From assembly GCF_001758195.1 (NCBI RefSeq), contig NZ_MASR01000002.1:357528-421527 (forward strand): DNA of 64,000 nt, given 5' to 3'. The first letter of the stretch is position 1, and every line of letters starts with the position of its first letter. The stretch is from Pseudohongiella acticola. Lineage in GTDB: Bacteria > Pseudomonadota > Gammaproteobacteria > Pseudomonadales > Pseudohongiellaceae. The translations under genes were made by a program, and so were the position numbers. The notes under the pieces were generated by a model. It did no database searches and was not told the DNA's origin. It saw only the letters and a program-made list of their open reading frames with translations. Shown piece after piece: positions 10,019 to 19,373 of this stretch.

Positions 10019-10999
10019 ATGCATAAAGAAGCCGTGCATAATACGATCCGCGCCATTGTTGCCACTGATTTTGAGGCCGTCAACGAGTTTATCGTTGAGC
10101 AGCTGCATTCCAATGTCGATCTGGTAGAAAACATCGGTCACTACATCATCAATGCCGGTGGCAAGCGCATGCGCCCGATTCTGGTGTTGCTCAGTGCGCG
10201 CAGCTGCGGCGCCACCAACGATGATGCCGTCAAGCTGGCTGCCGTCATCGAATTCATTCACACCGCCACGCTGCTGCATGACGACGTAGTCGACATGTCA
10301 GCCATGCGCCGCGGTCGCCCCACGGCCAATGAACAATGGAACAACCCCTCCAGCGTGCTGGTCGGCGACTTCATCTATTCACGCGCTTTTCAGGTCATGG
10401 TCAGAATCGGCAACATGGACGTCATGCAGGTCATGGCAGATACCACCAATGTCATCGCCGAGGGTGAAGTGCTGCAGCTGCTGAACAAGCATCGCACCGA
10501 TACCAGTGAAGCCGACTACATGCGCGTGATTCGCGACAAAACCGCTGTCCTGTTCGAGGCCGCTGCCTACTGCGGCGCCATCGTTGCAGGTGCGCCGACG
10601 GAGACACAACAGGCGCTGAAGGCCGCAGGCATGCATCTGGGCATGGCCTTCCAGTTAGTGGACGACGTACTCGACTACGATGGCGATGCATCCGAGATGG
10701 GCAAGAACATCGGCGACGATCTGGCCGAAGGCAAACCGACACTGCCCTTGATCCATGCCCTGCAGCAAAGCAGTGGTGCCGACAAAACGCTGCTGGAACA
10801 AAGCATCATTAATGGTGGCCCCGAAAACCTGGATCAGGTTATCCGCATTATTCGCAACTCCGGCGCCCTGGCCTACACTCGCCAGAAGGCACATGAACAG
10901 GCTGATCTGGCACGCGCGCAGATCAATACACTGCCTGATTCCAGCTATCGCACGGGCCTGCTGCAGATGTGCGAAATGGCTGTCGCACGGGTTAGCTGA
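10019..10999 (+). CDS. ispB: octaprenyl diphosphate synthase
   Basis: All-trans polyprenyl diphosphate synthase that makes the ubiquinone side chain. 326 residues with both aspartate-rich motifs: first D88-D-V-V-D92 after HTATLLH, second D215-D-V-L-D219 in QLVDDVLDYDGD; GGKRMRPILVLL is the conserved substrate-binding block. Divergent from rplU as in many gammaproteobacteria. The N-terminus aligns with E. coli IspB, supporting ATG 10019 even though no ribosome-binding site precedes it. Chain length (C40 or other) cannot be told from the sequence alone. Confidence 0.94.
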   Translation: MHKEAVHNTIRAIVATDFEAVNEFIVEQLHSNVDLVENIGHYIINAGGKRMRPILVLLSARSCGATNDDAVKLAAVIEFIHTATLLHDDVVDMSAMRRGRPTANEQWNNPSSVLVGDFIYSRAFQVMVRIGNMDVMQVMADTTNVIAEGEVLQLLNKHRTDTSEADYMRVIRDKTAVLFEAAAYCGAIVAGAPTETQQALKAAGMHLGMAFQLVDDVLDYDGDASEMGKNIGDDLAEGKPTLPLIHALQQSSGADKTLLEQSIINGGPENLDQVIRIIRNSGALAYTRQKAHEQADLARAQINTLPDSSYRTGLLQMCEMAVARVS

Positions 11000-11048
11000 T
11001 CATGATATAACTCGGTGCACAAAAACAGCGGAGGAGAGGCACCGAACA

Positions 11049-12920
11049 ATGAACAACCCGATACTCGACACAATGCCCGACATCGAGGCCTTTGAAAAAA
11101 TTCCGCTGGCTACACAATTCCCCGCTCAATCCGCGTTCGAGCTGATCGAACAAAGCGCTGCCCTTTATGGCGACGACCCGGCACTGGATTTCCTGCTCAC
11201 TGGTCGCCGCGACGAAATCCCACAGACCCTGAGCTTCAACGACCTTGCCGACGTGACCCGACAGACAGCCAACCTGTTGAGCAGTCTGGGCCTGCAGGGT
11301 GACGAAGCGGTCTCGATTTTGCTGCCGATACTGCCACAGTCACACCCTCTGATTCTGGGCAGCCAGGTTGCGGGCATTGCCAACCCGATCAATCCCATGC
11401 TTGAACCCGGCCACATGGCAGAAATCATTCAGGCTGCGGGTGCACGCGTCATTGCCTGTCTGGCACCTTCAGATCACGTCCCGTTATGGGACAAACTGTT
11501 GCATATCCTGCCCAATCTGCCCGATATCCATACCATCCTGGTTGTCCATCAGGAAGGACTGACAGATCCTTGCAGCATGCCGGAGATTGCCGGTCGCGAC
11601 ATCAAGCTCATTGATTACAATACCGCGGTTGCGGAACAGGACAAACAAGCACTGACCCGGCAGCGTGACCTGACAGCAGACACGATTGCTGCCTGCTTCC
11701 ACACCGGCGGAACCACCGGCAAACCCAAAATAGCCCAGCTGACTCACGGTAACATGGCATACCTTGGCCAGCTTTCTCGAGTGCTGAATTCGCATCTGGG
11801 TCGGCAAACCGCCTTGTGCGGACTGCCCCTGTTTCACATCTTTGGTGTCATCATTCTGGGAATTGGTGCATTTGCCGCGGGCAACCGCATTGTTCTGATG
11901 ACACCGTCCGGTTTTCGCAACCCGGAGGTGATCAAGAACCTGTGGCACCATGTCGCCCGCTTCCAGGCAAACAGCTTTGCCGCCGTACCCACCGTACTGA
12001 CGGCACTGGCACAAGTGCCTGTTGGCGACGAAGATACCAGCAGCCTGCAACGCATTAATTCCGGCGCCGCCCCGCTATCCCCGGCATTTGAGCAACGCTT
12101 TGAAGAGAAATACCAGGTTGCCGTCACCAACGGCTATGGCATGACTGAAACCACGTCACTGATTACCCGGCCACCGGAATTTCAACCACCCGGCAGTGTC
12201 GGCCTCCGCCTGCCCTACTCCCGGGTCAGAATCGCACAGCTTAGCGGCACCCGAATCAGCAAAGACTGCAAGACTGGCGAAAGCGGTGTGGTACTGGTTA
12301 AAGGCCCACAGGTGTTTGCCGGCTACAAGGCAGAGTCGGACAACGCACAGGCCTGGGTTGACACTGAATGGTTCAATACCGGTGACCTGGGTTACCTTGA
12401 TGAACAGGGTTTTCTGTATCTCACCGGCCGCGCCAAGGATCTGATTATCCGCGGCGGCCACAACATTGACCCGGAACTGATCGAGGAGCCGCTGAACCTG
12501 CACCCGGATGTCATCAGTGCGACCGCCGTCGGCATGCCGGATCCTTACGCCGGCGAATTGCCGATGGCGTTTGTGGTGACCAGACCCGGCAGCACGATAA
12601 CGCCACAGGCGCTGCTGAGCTACTGCGAAAAAGAAGTGTCAGAGCGCGCCGCCATACCAAAGCGCATCGAATTTATAGACGCAATGCCGATGACCGCAGT
12701 GGGCAAGATTTTCAGGCCTGCGTTGCGGCAACAGATCAGCGCAGCGATTCTTCAGGAGCATCTGGAGCGGGAACATATCAACGCGATGGTGACCACTCGT
12801 TTTGATAACAAAAAAGGGTTGACCGCAACAGTAGCGCTGCAGGATGCAACGCGGCAGGAAGAAACTGAAGCATTGTTGAGCCCTTACAATGTAGCTATCA
12901 ATGTGACGATTGACGGCTAG
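11049..12920 (+). CDS. acyl-CoA synthetase (AMP-forming, ANL superfamily)
   Basis: Activates a carboxylic acid, probably a fatty acid, to its CoA thioester via an acyl-adenylate. 623 residues. Motifs: phosphate loop HTGGTTGKPKIAQLTHGN, core NGYGMTETTS, hinge and ATP motif NTGDLGYLDEQGFLYLTGRAKDLI, and a C-terminal catalytic lysine in MTAVGKIFRP. The start at 11049 follows GGAGGAGAGG; the frame is open further upstream, but only as a shadow of ispB. It lies 49 bp after ispB on the same strand. The substrate range is unknown; medium or long-chain acids are a guess. Confidence 0.85.
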   Translation: MNNPILDTMPDIEAFEKIPLATQFPAQSAFELIEQSAALYGDDPALDFLLTGRRDEIPQTLSFNDLADVTRQTANLLSSLGLQGDEAVSILLPILPQSHPLILGSQVAGIANPINPMLEPGHMAEIIQAAGARVIACLAPSDHVPLWDKLLHILPNLPDIHTILVVHQEGLTDPCSMPEIAGRDIKLIDYNTAVAEQDKQALTRQRDLTADTIAACFHTGGTTGKPKIAQLTHGNMAYLGQLSRVLNSHLGRQTALCGLPLFHIFGVIILGIGAFAAGNRIVLMTPSGFRNPEVIKNLWHHVARFQANSFAAVPTVLTALAQVPVGDEDTSSLQRINSGAAPLSPAFEQRFEEKYQVAVTNGYGMTETTSLITRPPEFQPPGSVGLRLPYSRVRIAQLSGTRISKDCKTGESGVVLVKGPQVFAGYKAESDNAQAWVDTEWFNTGDLGYLDEQGFLYLTGRAKDLIIRGGHNIDPELIEEPLNLHPDVISATAVGMPDPYAGELPMAFVVTRPGSTITPQALLSYCEKEVSERAAIPKRIEFIDAMPMTAVGKIFRPALRQQISAAILQEHLEREHINAMVTTRFDNKKGLTATVALQDATRQEETEALLSPYNVAINVTIDG

Positions 12921-12935
12921 TCGCCGGTACCGCTG

Positions 12936-14168
12936 TCAATTGTCAAAGCGGACACTGAACCCAGCGCTGCTCGCGCGCAGGATGGTACGATTGTCTACCC
13001 GCCTGACGCGCGACTGACTGGTGCGATAGGTCTGGTCGCCCAATTCGCGCAAAGCCACGGCGAGATCCCGTGCCTCCTGAAACTCCTCATCCTGCCCCAG
13101 TTCCCGGTAAGTCAGACCCAGGGCCAGGTAGAAGTCAGGCTCCAGCCGGTTGCGCTGTATTGCACGCTGGTAGTGGGTCTGCGCACTTTCATAGTCTTCA
13201 TCGTTGAACGCTATGTTTCCGCGTGCATAGTGAAAATACGGATTTCGGTTATTGTAATGCTGCACCGCCCGGCGATATCGCGCTGCCTCGGTTTCGTTGC
13301 CGCGTATTGCATAGAACCTGGCAAGATTGTTCACTGCTGTCGGGTAGTTTTTGTCCAGCCAGGCCGCTTTCATGTAGCTGTACTCTGCCCGTTCGTCATC
13401 GCCCGCTGCATTCCAGGCACTTCCCATGTTATTCCAGGCAATGGCGAGTTCGGGGTCGGCCTCCAACGCATACCGAAACCAGGTCAGCGCGTCGTCTATC
13501 CGCTCATTAACCAGGTGATCAACAGCCAGATTGTTGAAATACAGCGCCAGCGCCTGCTGATCGGTAATGACTTCGGCGGTCTGATGCTGCAGCGGCACAT
13601 TGGGCAGAAAATCGACGATATACTGATCGCTGCCTCCCAGACTGCCCAGGGCATTGATGTGCTCGCTCATCACCATTAACTCGCCACGCCGGTCCCATTG
13701 CGGCCTGACCTGGGCTGTCTGATATTCCACCTGCAGCCCGTTATAGCGGGCCATGGCAATATAAAGATTGACCAGTGTCAGGCAATTGGCGCGGCGTCGC
13801 GCGAATGCTTCAGAGGCGCTGAAATTCGCTGAATCGTCGTACTGGATATTTAGAAACTCGGGGGCGAAGAGAAGCTCCTGTAGCCGGATCACGAGGTCCC
13901 AACCACGCAGCTCAGTGTCAACATGCGCCGACATGTATGCGGCCAGATCGCCGTCAACTGCCAGCAGATCGACAGCGGGCATCGGCGTTGCGTTGCTGTT
14001 GTCCAGCATGCGCTGTTCCAGCGCGGTGTCGGGAGTAAAACCAGGATTGAGGCTAAGCAATTGGCACGCTTGCAGCAGCACCAGCACAAAGCCCATCATG
14101 ATGACACGGCACAACGGTCGCAACCTTGCGACGGCCATAGAGTGTTGAATCAAGTGCACTACGCGCAT
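12936..14168 (-). CDS. lipoprotein with transglutaminase-like and TPR domains
   Basis: A 410-residue predicted lipoprotein with lipobox LQAC (Cys35) after a hydrophobic segment. Residues about 100-180 resemble a transglutaminase-like cysteine fold, with Cys in RRANCLTLVNLYIAMARYNG and His in MSEHINA. The C-terminal half (about 205-360) contains tetratricopeptide repeats such as AIAWNNMGSAWNAAGDDERAEYS and NLARFYAIRGN. AGGTGGG precedes the ATG. Such proteins are thought to be envelope scaffolds or proteases, but the function here is unknown. It is on the opposite strand to its acyl-CoA synthetase neighbour and downstream of ETF-QO. Confidence 0.72.
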   Translation of the reverse strand: MRVVHLIQHSMAVARLRPLCRVIMMGFVLVLLQACQLLSLNPGFTPDTALEQRMLDNSNATPMPAVDLLAVDGDLAAYMSAHVDTELRGWDLVIRLQELLFAPEFLNIQYDDSANFSASEAFARRRANCLTLVNLYIAMARYNGLQVEYQTAQVRPQWDRRGELMVMSEHINALGSLGGSDQYIVDFLPNVPLQHQTAEVITDQQALALYFNNLAVDHLVNERIDDALTWFRYALEADPELAIAWNNMGSAWNAAGDDERAEYSYMKAAWLDKNYPTAVNNLARFYAIRGNETEAARYRRAVQHYNNRNPYFHYARGNIAFNDEDYESAQTHYQRAIQRNRLEPDFYLALGLTYRELGQDEEFQEARDLAVALRELGDQTYRTSQSRVRRVDNRTILRASSAGFSVRFDN

Positions 14169-14251
14169 AACGACCCACCTCGCCCTGTCTTATAAACAAC
14201 CAGACCGTTCAGGCCGACGGAATATTCCGACTACGAAGCTAAACCAGCGAC

Positions 14252-14283
14252 CCGTGGCCGGACGCAGACGCGCCCGGCCACGG
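14252..14283 (-). terminator. hairpin after the ETF-QO gene
   Basis: Ten-bp perfect stem CCGTGGCCGG/CCGGCCACGG with a 12-nt loop, just after the ETF-QO stop. There is no T-tract, so termination is uncertain. Confidence 0.45.
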
Positions 14284-14289
14284 TCAGTC

Positions 14290-15954
14290 TTACATATTGG
14301 GGTAGTTCGGCCCACCGCTGCCTTCGGGCACAACCCACTGAATATTTTGCGCCGGATCCTTGATATCACAGGTTTTGCAATGCACACAGTTCTGGCCGTT
14401 AATCTGAAAACGTTTGCCGCCTTCCCCATCGTCCAGTACTTCGTACACGCCCGCAGGACAGTAGCGCTGCGCTGGCTCATCATAAACCGGCAGGTTATGT
14501 TTGATCGGCACCTCGGGATCAATCAGCTTCAGGTGACAGGGCTGATCCTCGGCATGGTTGGTGTTGGACAAAAACACCGACGACAGCTTATCGAAACTGA
14601 TTTTGCCATCGGGTTTCGGATAGTCGATTTTGGGGCATTCACTGGCCGGTTTCATTTGCGCATAATCATGCGACCTGTCTTTGAACGTCAACGGAAAGTG
14701 GCCACCGAAGATATTGTGCTCAATGAAGCTCAGGCCACTGCCAATCCAGAACCCGAACTTGTGAAAGCCTGCGCTGAAGTTTCGTGTTTTGTGCAACTCT
14801 TCGTACAACGCCGATGATTTAACGCGCTCGCCGTATTCGGTGAGATCAATGCCCGGTTTTGCCGTTTCCTGTTGCAGGGATTCGAACAATGACTCCGCTG
14901 CCAGCATGCCTGAGCGCATCGCCGTATGACTGCCTTTGATTTTTGCCGCATTCATCGTGCCGGCGTCACAACCAATCAGCAGGCCACCTGGGAAACTCAT
15001 TTTCGGCAATGAATTCAGACCACCTTTATTGAGCGCTCGAGCGCCATAACTCAGGCGTTTACCGCCCTCAAGGTACTGGCGAATAACCGGGTGCTGCTTG
15101 AATTTCTGAAATTCGTCAAACGGACTGATATGCGGATTTTTGTACCCAAGGTCAACAATCAGACCCAGGTAAACCTGGTTGTTTTCTGCGTGGTACAGAA
15201 ACCCACCACTGGACCCGGCATAACTTGCGCCAATCATTGGGTAGCCGGCAGTGTGCACTACCAGGCCTTCCTTGTGCAGCTCAGACGGGATCTCCCAGAC
15301 CTCTTTCAGGCCGATGCCATAGTGTTGCGGGTCGCTGTCCTTGTCCAGCTCAAAGCGGGCGATCAGTTCCTTGCCCAGGTGACCCCGGCAGCCTTCGGCC
15401 AGAATGGTGTATTTGGCGTGAAATTCGAACCCGGGTTCAAACGCATCTTTTTTCTCACCGTTGGCATCAACGCCCATGTCACCGGTCGCCACCCCTTTCA
15501 CCGTACCATCTTCGTGGTAAAGGATTTCGGCTGCAGCAAAGCCCGGGAATACTTCTGCACCCAGCTCCATGGCCTGCTCGGCCAGCCAACGGCACAGGTT
15601 GCCCAGGGAAACAATGTAATTGCCATGATTGCGCATGGGTTTGGGGACCAGCAGGTCTGGAAAACGTACCGACTTTTCCTCTCCGGGCAGATAATAAACA
15701 TCGTCACCGGTCACCGCTGTGTTCAGGGGCGCGCCTTTCTCTTTCCAGTCGGGAAACAGCTCATTCAGTGCCGACGGCTCGAAGACAGCCCCCGACAGGA
15801 TGTGCGCTCCGACTTCCGAGCCTTTTTCAAGTACGCAGACGGAAATCTCCTTTTCTGCCTCTTGCGCCAGTTGTAACAGGCGGCAGGCAGTCGCCAGGCC
15901 TGCTGGTCCGGCCCCAACGATAACGACATCGACTTCCATTGACTCGCGTTGCAT
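14290..15954 (-). CDS. electron transfer flavoprotein-ubiquinone oxidoreductase
   Basis: Membrane-associated flavo-iron-sulfur enzyme that passes electrons from ETF, reduced by acyl-CoA dehydrogenases, to ubiquinone. 554 residues, the family length. FAD-binding dinucleotide motif VDVVIVGAGPAGLATA is near the N-terminus; the C-terminal 4Fe-4S module has cysteines in YCPAGVY and NCVHCKTCDIKDPAQNI and ends GGPNYPNM. GGGGAG precedes the ATG. etfAB are not in the window. It fits the acyl-CoA dehydrogenase at 28046-29260 and the other CoA-ester genes around it. Confidence 0.95.
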   Translation of the reverse strand: MQRESMEVDVVIVGAGPAGLATACRLLQLAQEAEKEISVCVLEKGSEVGAHILSGAVFEPSALNELFPDWKEKGAPLNTAVTGDDVYYLPGEEKSVRFPDLLVPKPMRNHGNYIVSLGNLCRWLAEQAMELGAEVFPGFAAAEILYHEDGTVKGVATGDMGVDANGEKKDAFEPGFEFHAKYTILAEGCRGHLGKELIARFELDKDSDPQHYGIGLKEVWEIPSELHKEGLVVHTAGYPMIGASYAGSSGGFLYHAENNQVYLGLIVDLGYKNPHISPFDEFQKFKQHPVIRQYLEGGKRLSYGARALNKGGLNSLPKMSFPGGLLIGCDAGTMNAAKIKGSHTAMRSGMLAAESLFESLQQETAKPGIDLTEYGERVKSSALYEELHKTRNFSAGFHKFGFWIGSGLSFIEHNIFGGHFPLTFKDRSHDYAQMKPASECPKIDYPKPDGKISFDKLSSVFLSNTNHAEDQPCHLKLIDPEVPIKHNLPVYDEPAQRYCPAGVYEVLDDGEGGKRFQINGQNCVHCKTCDIKDPAQNIQWVVPEGSGGPNYPNM

Positions 15955-16061
15955 ACTTTGGTCTCCCCCTCACGTGCGTGTGCAAAATGCTCGTTTGATA
16001 ACAATCCGCCTCTGGCAGACATCATCAGTGGCGCGCCCGCCGCGCGGGCACCGTATTATCC

Positions 16062-16976
16062 TTAATTCGGCCCTGAATCGCAAAGACATGCTGACAGTGC
16101 CGTTTTCAGCTCCGGGTATCTGAATTCAAATCCCTGGGCCTGCAATCGTGCCGGTTTCACATTCTGCCCATGCAACAACAGCCGGTCGCCCATTTCGCCG
16201 AACATCAGCTGCACCATCGTTGCCGGCAACGGCAGCACAGCGGGCCTGTTGACCGCAGCAGCCAGCTCCCGGGTAAACTCGCGATTATTGACGGTGCCGG
16301 GAGCGGTCACATTAAACACGCCAGCTTCGGACTCCGCCGTTAGCAGGAACTGCATCGCTCTGATGACATCAGAGCGATGCACCCAGGACATGAACTGCTC
16401 CCCATCGCCTATACGCCCCCCCAGAGCCAGCCTGAAAATCGGTAACAGACGCGCCAGCATACCGCCATCGGGTCCAAGGACAACACCAAACCGTAAAATA
16501 CAGACCCTGATTCCCAGCGCCTCAGCCTTGCGTGCCTCCTCTTCCCAGCGCAGGCAAAGCTGGTGACTGAATTCATCATGGACGGGTGAGGTTTCGGTCA
16601 GTGGCGCCGGGCCGTGCGCCCCGTAGAAGCCCACTGCAGAAGCGGTCAGCATGACCTGTGGTTTATGCTGCAGGCGTTGACAAAGTTGCACCAGCGCCCG
16701 CGTGGTCTGTAGACGACTGTTCAGCAATACCTGCTTGCGCGCCTGCGTCCAGCGTTTTTCGGCAATACCGGCACCCGCAAGATTGATGATCGCGTCTACT
16801 TTCTGGTCCTGTTTGATTTCATCCAGACTGCGCACCAGCTCCAGTCCGGTGCCCAGTATCAGACGAGCCCGGGCATAATCGCGCACCAACACCGTGAGGT
16901 GATGACCGGCAGCAAGCAATTCATCTGCTAAACACGAGCCGATAAAGCCCGTGCCACCCGTTATCAGAATTCGCAT
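16062..16976 (-). CDS. TIGR01777-type NAD(P)-binding epimerase (YfcH-like)
   Basis: A 304-residue Rossmann protein of the extended SDR/epimerase group. N-terminal nucleotide motif ITGGTGFIGSCLADELL; INLAGAGIAEKRWT and LTASAVGFYG are signatures of the YfcH/TIGR01777 family. A conserved C-terminal block, DRLLLHGQNVKPARLQAQGF, is also typical. The biochemical role of this family is not established to my knowledge. It is divergent from the TonB-dependent receptor gene. Confidence 0.85.
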   Translation of the reverse strand: MRILITGGTGFIGSCLADELLAAGHHLTVLVRDYARARLILGTGLELVRSLDEIKQDQKVDAIINLAGAGIAEKRWTQARKQVLLNSRLQTTRALVQLCQRLQHKPQVMLTASAVGFYGAHGPAPLTETSPVHDEFSHQLCLRWEEEARKAEALGIRVCILRFGVVLGPDGGMLARLLPIFRLALGGRIGDGEQFMSWVHRSDVIRAMQFLLTAESEAGVFNVTAPGTVNNREFTRELAAAVNRPAVLPLPATMVQLMFGEMGDRLLLHGQNVKPARLQAQGFEFRYPELKTALSACLCDSGPN

Positions 16977-17154
16977 GGTAATAGACCTTTTGCGTCAGTA
17001 TTTGGCCACAAATATGGCAAGCTGCCTCCAGTTCCTCACAAATTGTTACAACAGTGAACGCCACTTTTTTGATAACATTACACTTATTCTAAAACACCCT
17101 TTCAAAACTCTGGCTGTCGCCCTTCGTATCGAAGGAACAAGGACTGAACCAATC

Positions 17155-19341
17155 ATGATTCGTCGTCACATCATCTCGCCCATTTCTCGTGTCATCGCGC
17201 CCTCTGTTTTCAGCACACGCTTGCGTGTCGGCGCTCTGGGCCTGCTGGCAATCAGCTTATCAAATACCAGCATTCTGGCAAACGCCAATGAAATTGCCGC
17301 CTCTGCTGCTGAAGACTCCACCGTTATTTACCCGGCATCCTTCTTTCAGCCATATAATCCGGTATCCGTCAACGACATGATCGACCGCATCCCGGGCGTC
17401 AGCCTCAGTGGCGGCGGTGGCGGCCGCGGTCTGGGCAGCGGCGGCGACCTGCTGATTAACGGTCAGCGCCTGGCCGGCAAGGACAACTCACCCCAGGATC
17501 AGTTGCGCAGAATTGCCGCGCGCGAAGTAGAGCGCATCGAAATCATTCGCGGCACCTCCAGTGATCTGGCGGTTCGTGGTTCCGGCCAGGTCGTCAACGT
17601 AGTACTGCAGGATGCCGATACGCGCGCCAGCACCTCCGTTGAAGTCAGCTCTGATCGCCACGCTGACGGCACGGTACAGCCAGGCGCGTCCATTTCACAT
17701 AGCCGCCAGACCGGCAACTTCTCCGCCATCGTCAGCCTGCAGGCAGACCCCCAGTACGGTCACCAACAACGTCTGGAAACCAGCTACACACCCGATCTGA
17801 CGCCAACAGAAATCATGAACCAGAGCGAGGTCCGGGATCGCATGGCCTACCAGGCCAGCACCGTGCTGGGTTACCGCACTGGCCAACACCGCATGCAATT
17901 AAACGCCCTTTACGGTACCTCGGATCACCCGGTCGACATCTCCCGGCAGTATCGTGACCCGGAATCAACGGATGTTGTTGCGCGCATTGAACGCGAACCC
18001 ATCGACAACGTGGAAAACAACTGGGAACTGGGCGGCGACTACGAATTTGAATTTGCCGACGGTGCCAACCTGTTGTTTCTGTTTGTGGTAAATGACGAGA
18101 CCGACAACAGCGTCCGCGAGCGTTTTTTGAGGGAAGCGCCGCAATCGAATTCAGCAGAGAATAAATCTCTCTATATTCAGTCCAACAGCCGGACACGTGA
18201 ACGAATCGCGCAGGGCACCTATAGCTGGTCGCTGGCAGAGGATCAGGATCTGCAACTGGGCGCCGAACGTGCTCAGACCATTCTCGATTCCAGTCTGCTG
18301 ATCGGCCGGAACTCGGGGACTGCTGAACCGTCGCCCGAATTCGGTGACCTGCGACCAGCACTGAACCTGTCCAACCTGGGCTCCAGTGTGGAAGAAATGC
18401 GTTATGAAGGTTTTGCTGTCCATAACTGGACACTCAACGACCGCATGACGCTGGAGAGCAGCCTGGTCTATGAAACCTCGGAAATCAGCCAGAGTGGCGC
18501 GTTAAGCCAAAGCCGCGACTTTCAGTTCTGGCGTCCGTCGGTGGATTACCGCTTTAACATCACCAACTCCCTGCAGCTGCGCGCGACCGTGGCCCGCGAG
18601 GTTCAGCAACTGAGCTTTGCCAATTTCACGGCAACGGCGAATACCGACGATAACGACAAAGATGCTGATGCCGGCAACCCGAATCTGGTGCCGACCAAGG
18701 AAATCCGTTACGAGCTGACCATGGAGTATCGTCTGCCCAATGACGCCGGTGTTGTCAGCTCCCGTTTTTTCCTGCGCGACCTGGAAGATCAGATCGGGCG
18801 TATCAACGCCTCTTCCAACCCGGATAACCCTGTTTCCGCCGCCGGTAACATCGGTGATGCCAAACGCTGGGGCGTTTATCTGGATGGCAGCACGCGACTG
18901 GGCCTGCTGGGCATGCCGGACGCGATTGTCTCCTCCAGCCTGTACCTGTTTGATTCCGAGGTGACCAATCCGATACTGGGCACCACCGAGCGCATCAATG
19001 GCCGTGGCCGCGCCCAGATGGGCTTCCGTCACGATGTGGTGAACTGGAACCTGAATTACGGATTTGACTATAACCACCCACTTAACGGTGGCGAGCGCAA
19101 TATCGAGGTCAACACCATTGACCGCACCAATGGCGGCCCCAACCTGACCATGTTTGTATCAACGGTGTTGTTCGATGACGTCACTTTCAGGCTTGAATCC
19201 AACAATACGCTGAACGAAGAGTATTGCCGTAACCGCGTTCGTTACAGCGGCCCGGCGGCAGCTGGCAACATCAGTGAACTCGAAGATGCGTGCTGGGGAT
19301 ACGGTCGAAAGCTGGCGCTTAAAGTGCGCAAGACCTTTTAA
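17155..19341 (+). CDS. TonB-dependent outer-membrane receptor
   Basis: A 728-residue outer-membrane transporter. An N-terminal signal peptide runs to about ALANA; a short TonB-box-like STVIYPAS stretch follows; the plug domain is recognisable from VNDMIDRIPGVSLSGGGG through LLINGQRLAGKDN and VERIEIIRGTSSDLAVRGSGQVVNVVL. The rest is alternating barrel-type sequence ending in an aromatic residue (VRKTF), as expected for BAM substrates. ATG 17155 was chosen because it starts the signal peptide and follows GAAGGA. The substrate is unknown; neighbours give no iron or vitamin clue, and the plug differs from classic siderophore receptors. No Fur box was recognised. Confidence 0.88.
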   Translation: MIRRHIISPISRVIAPSVFSTRLRVGALGLLAISLSNTSILANANEIAASAAEDSTVIYPASFFQPYNPVSVNDMIDRIPGVSLSGGGGGRGLGSGGDLLINGQRLAGKDNSPQDQLRRIAAREVERIEIIRGTSSDLAVRGSGQVVNVVLQDADTRASTSVEVSSDRHADGTVQPGASISHSRQTGNFSAIVSLQADPQYGHQQRLETSYTPDLTPTEIMNQSEVRDRMAYQASTVLGYRTGQHRMQLNALYGTSDHPVDISRQYRDPESTDVVARIEREPIDNVENNWELGGDYEFEFADGANLLFLFVVNDETDNSVRERFLREAPQSNSAENKSLYIQSNSRTRERIAQGTYSWSLAEDQDLQLGAERAQTILDSSLLIGRNSGTAEPSPEFGDLRPALNLSNLGSSVEEMRYEGFAVHNWTLNDRMTLESSLVYETSEISQSGALSQSRDFQFWRPSVDYRFNITNSLQLRATVAREVQQLSFANFTATANTDDNDKDADAGNPNLVPTKEIRYELTMEYRLPNDAGVVSSRFFLRDLEDQIGRINASSNPDNPVSAAGNIGDAKRWGVYLDGSTRLGLLGMPDAIVSSSLYLFDSEVTNPILGTTERINGRGRAQMGFRHDVVNWNLNYGFDYNHPLNGGERNIEVNTIDRTNGGPNLTMFVSTVLFDDVTFRLESNNTLNEEYCRNRVRYSGPAAAGNISELEDACWGYGRKLALKVRKTF

Positions 19342-19373
19342 GGCTGCTGACGACCGCCCCGGACCTGGACGAC

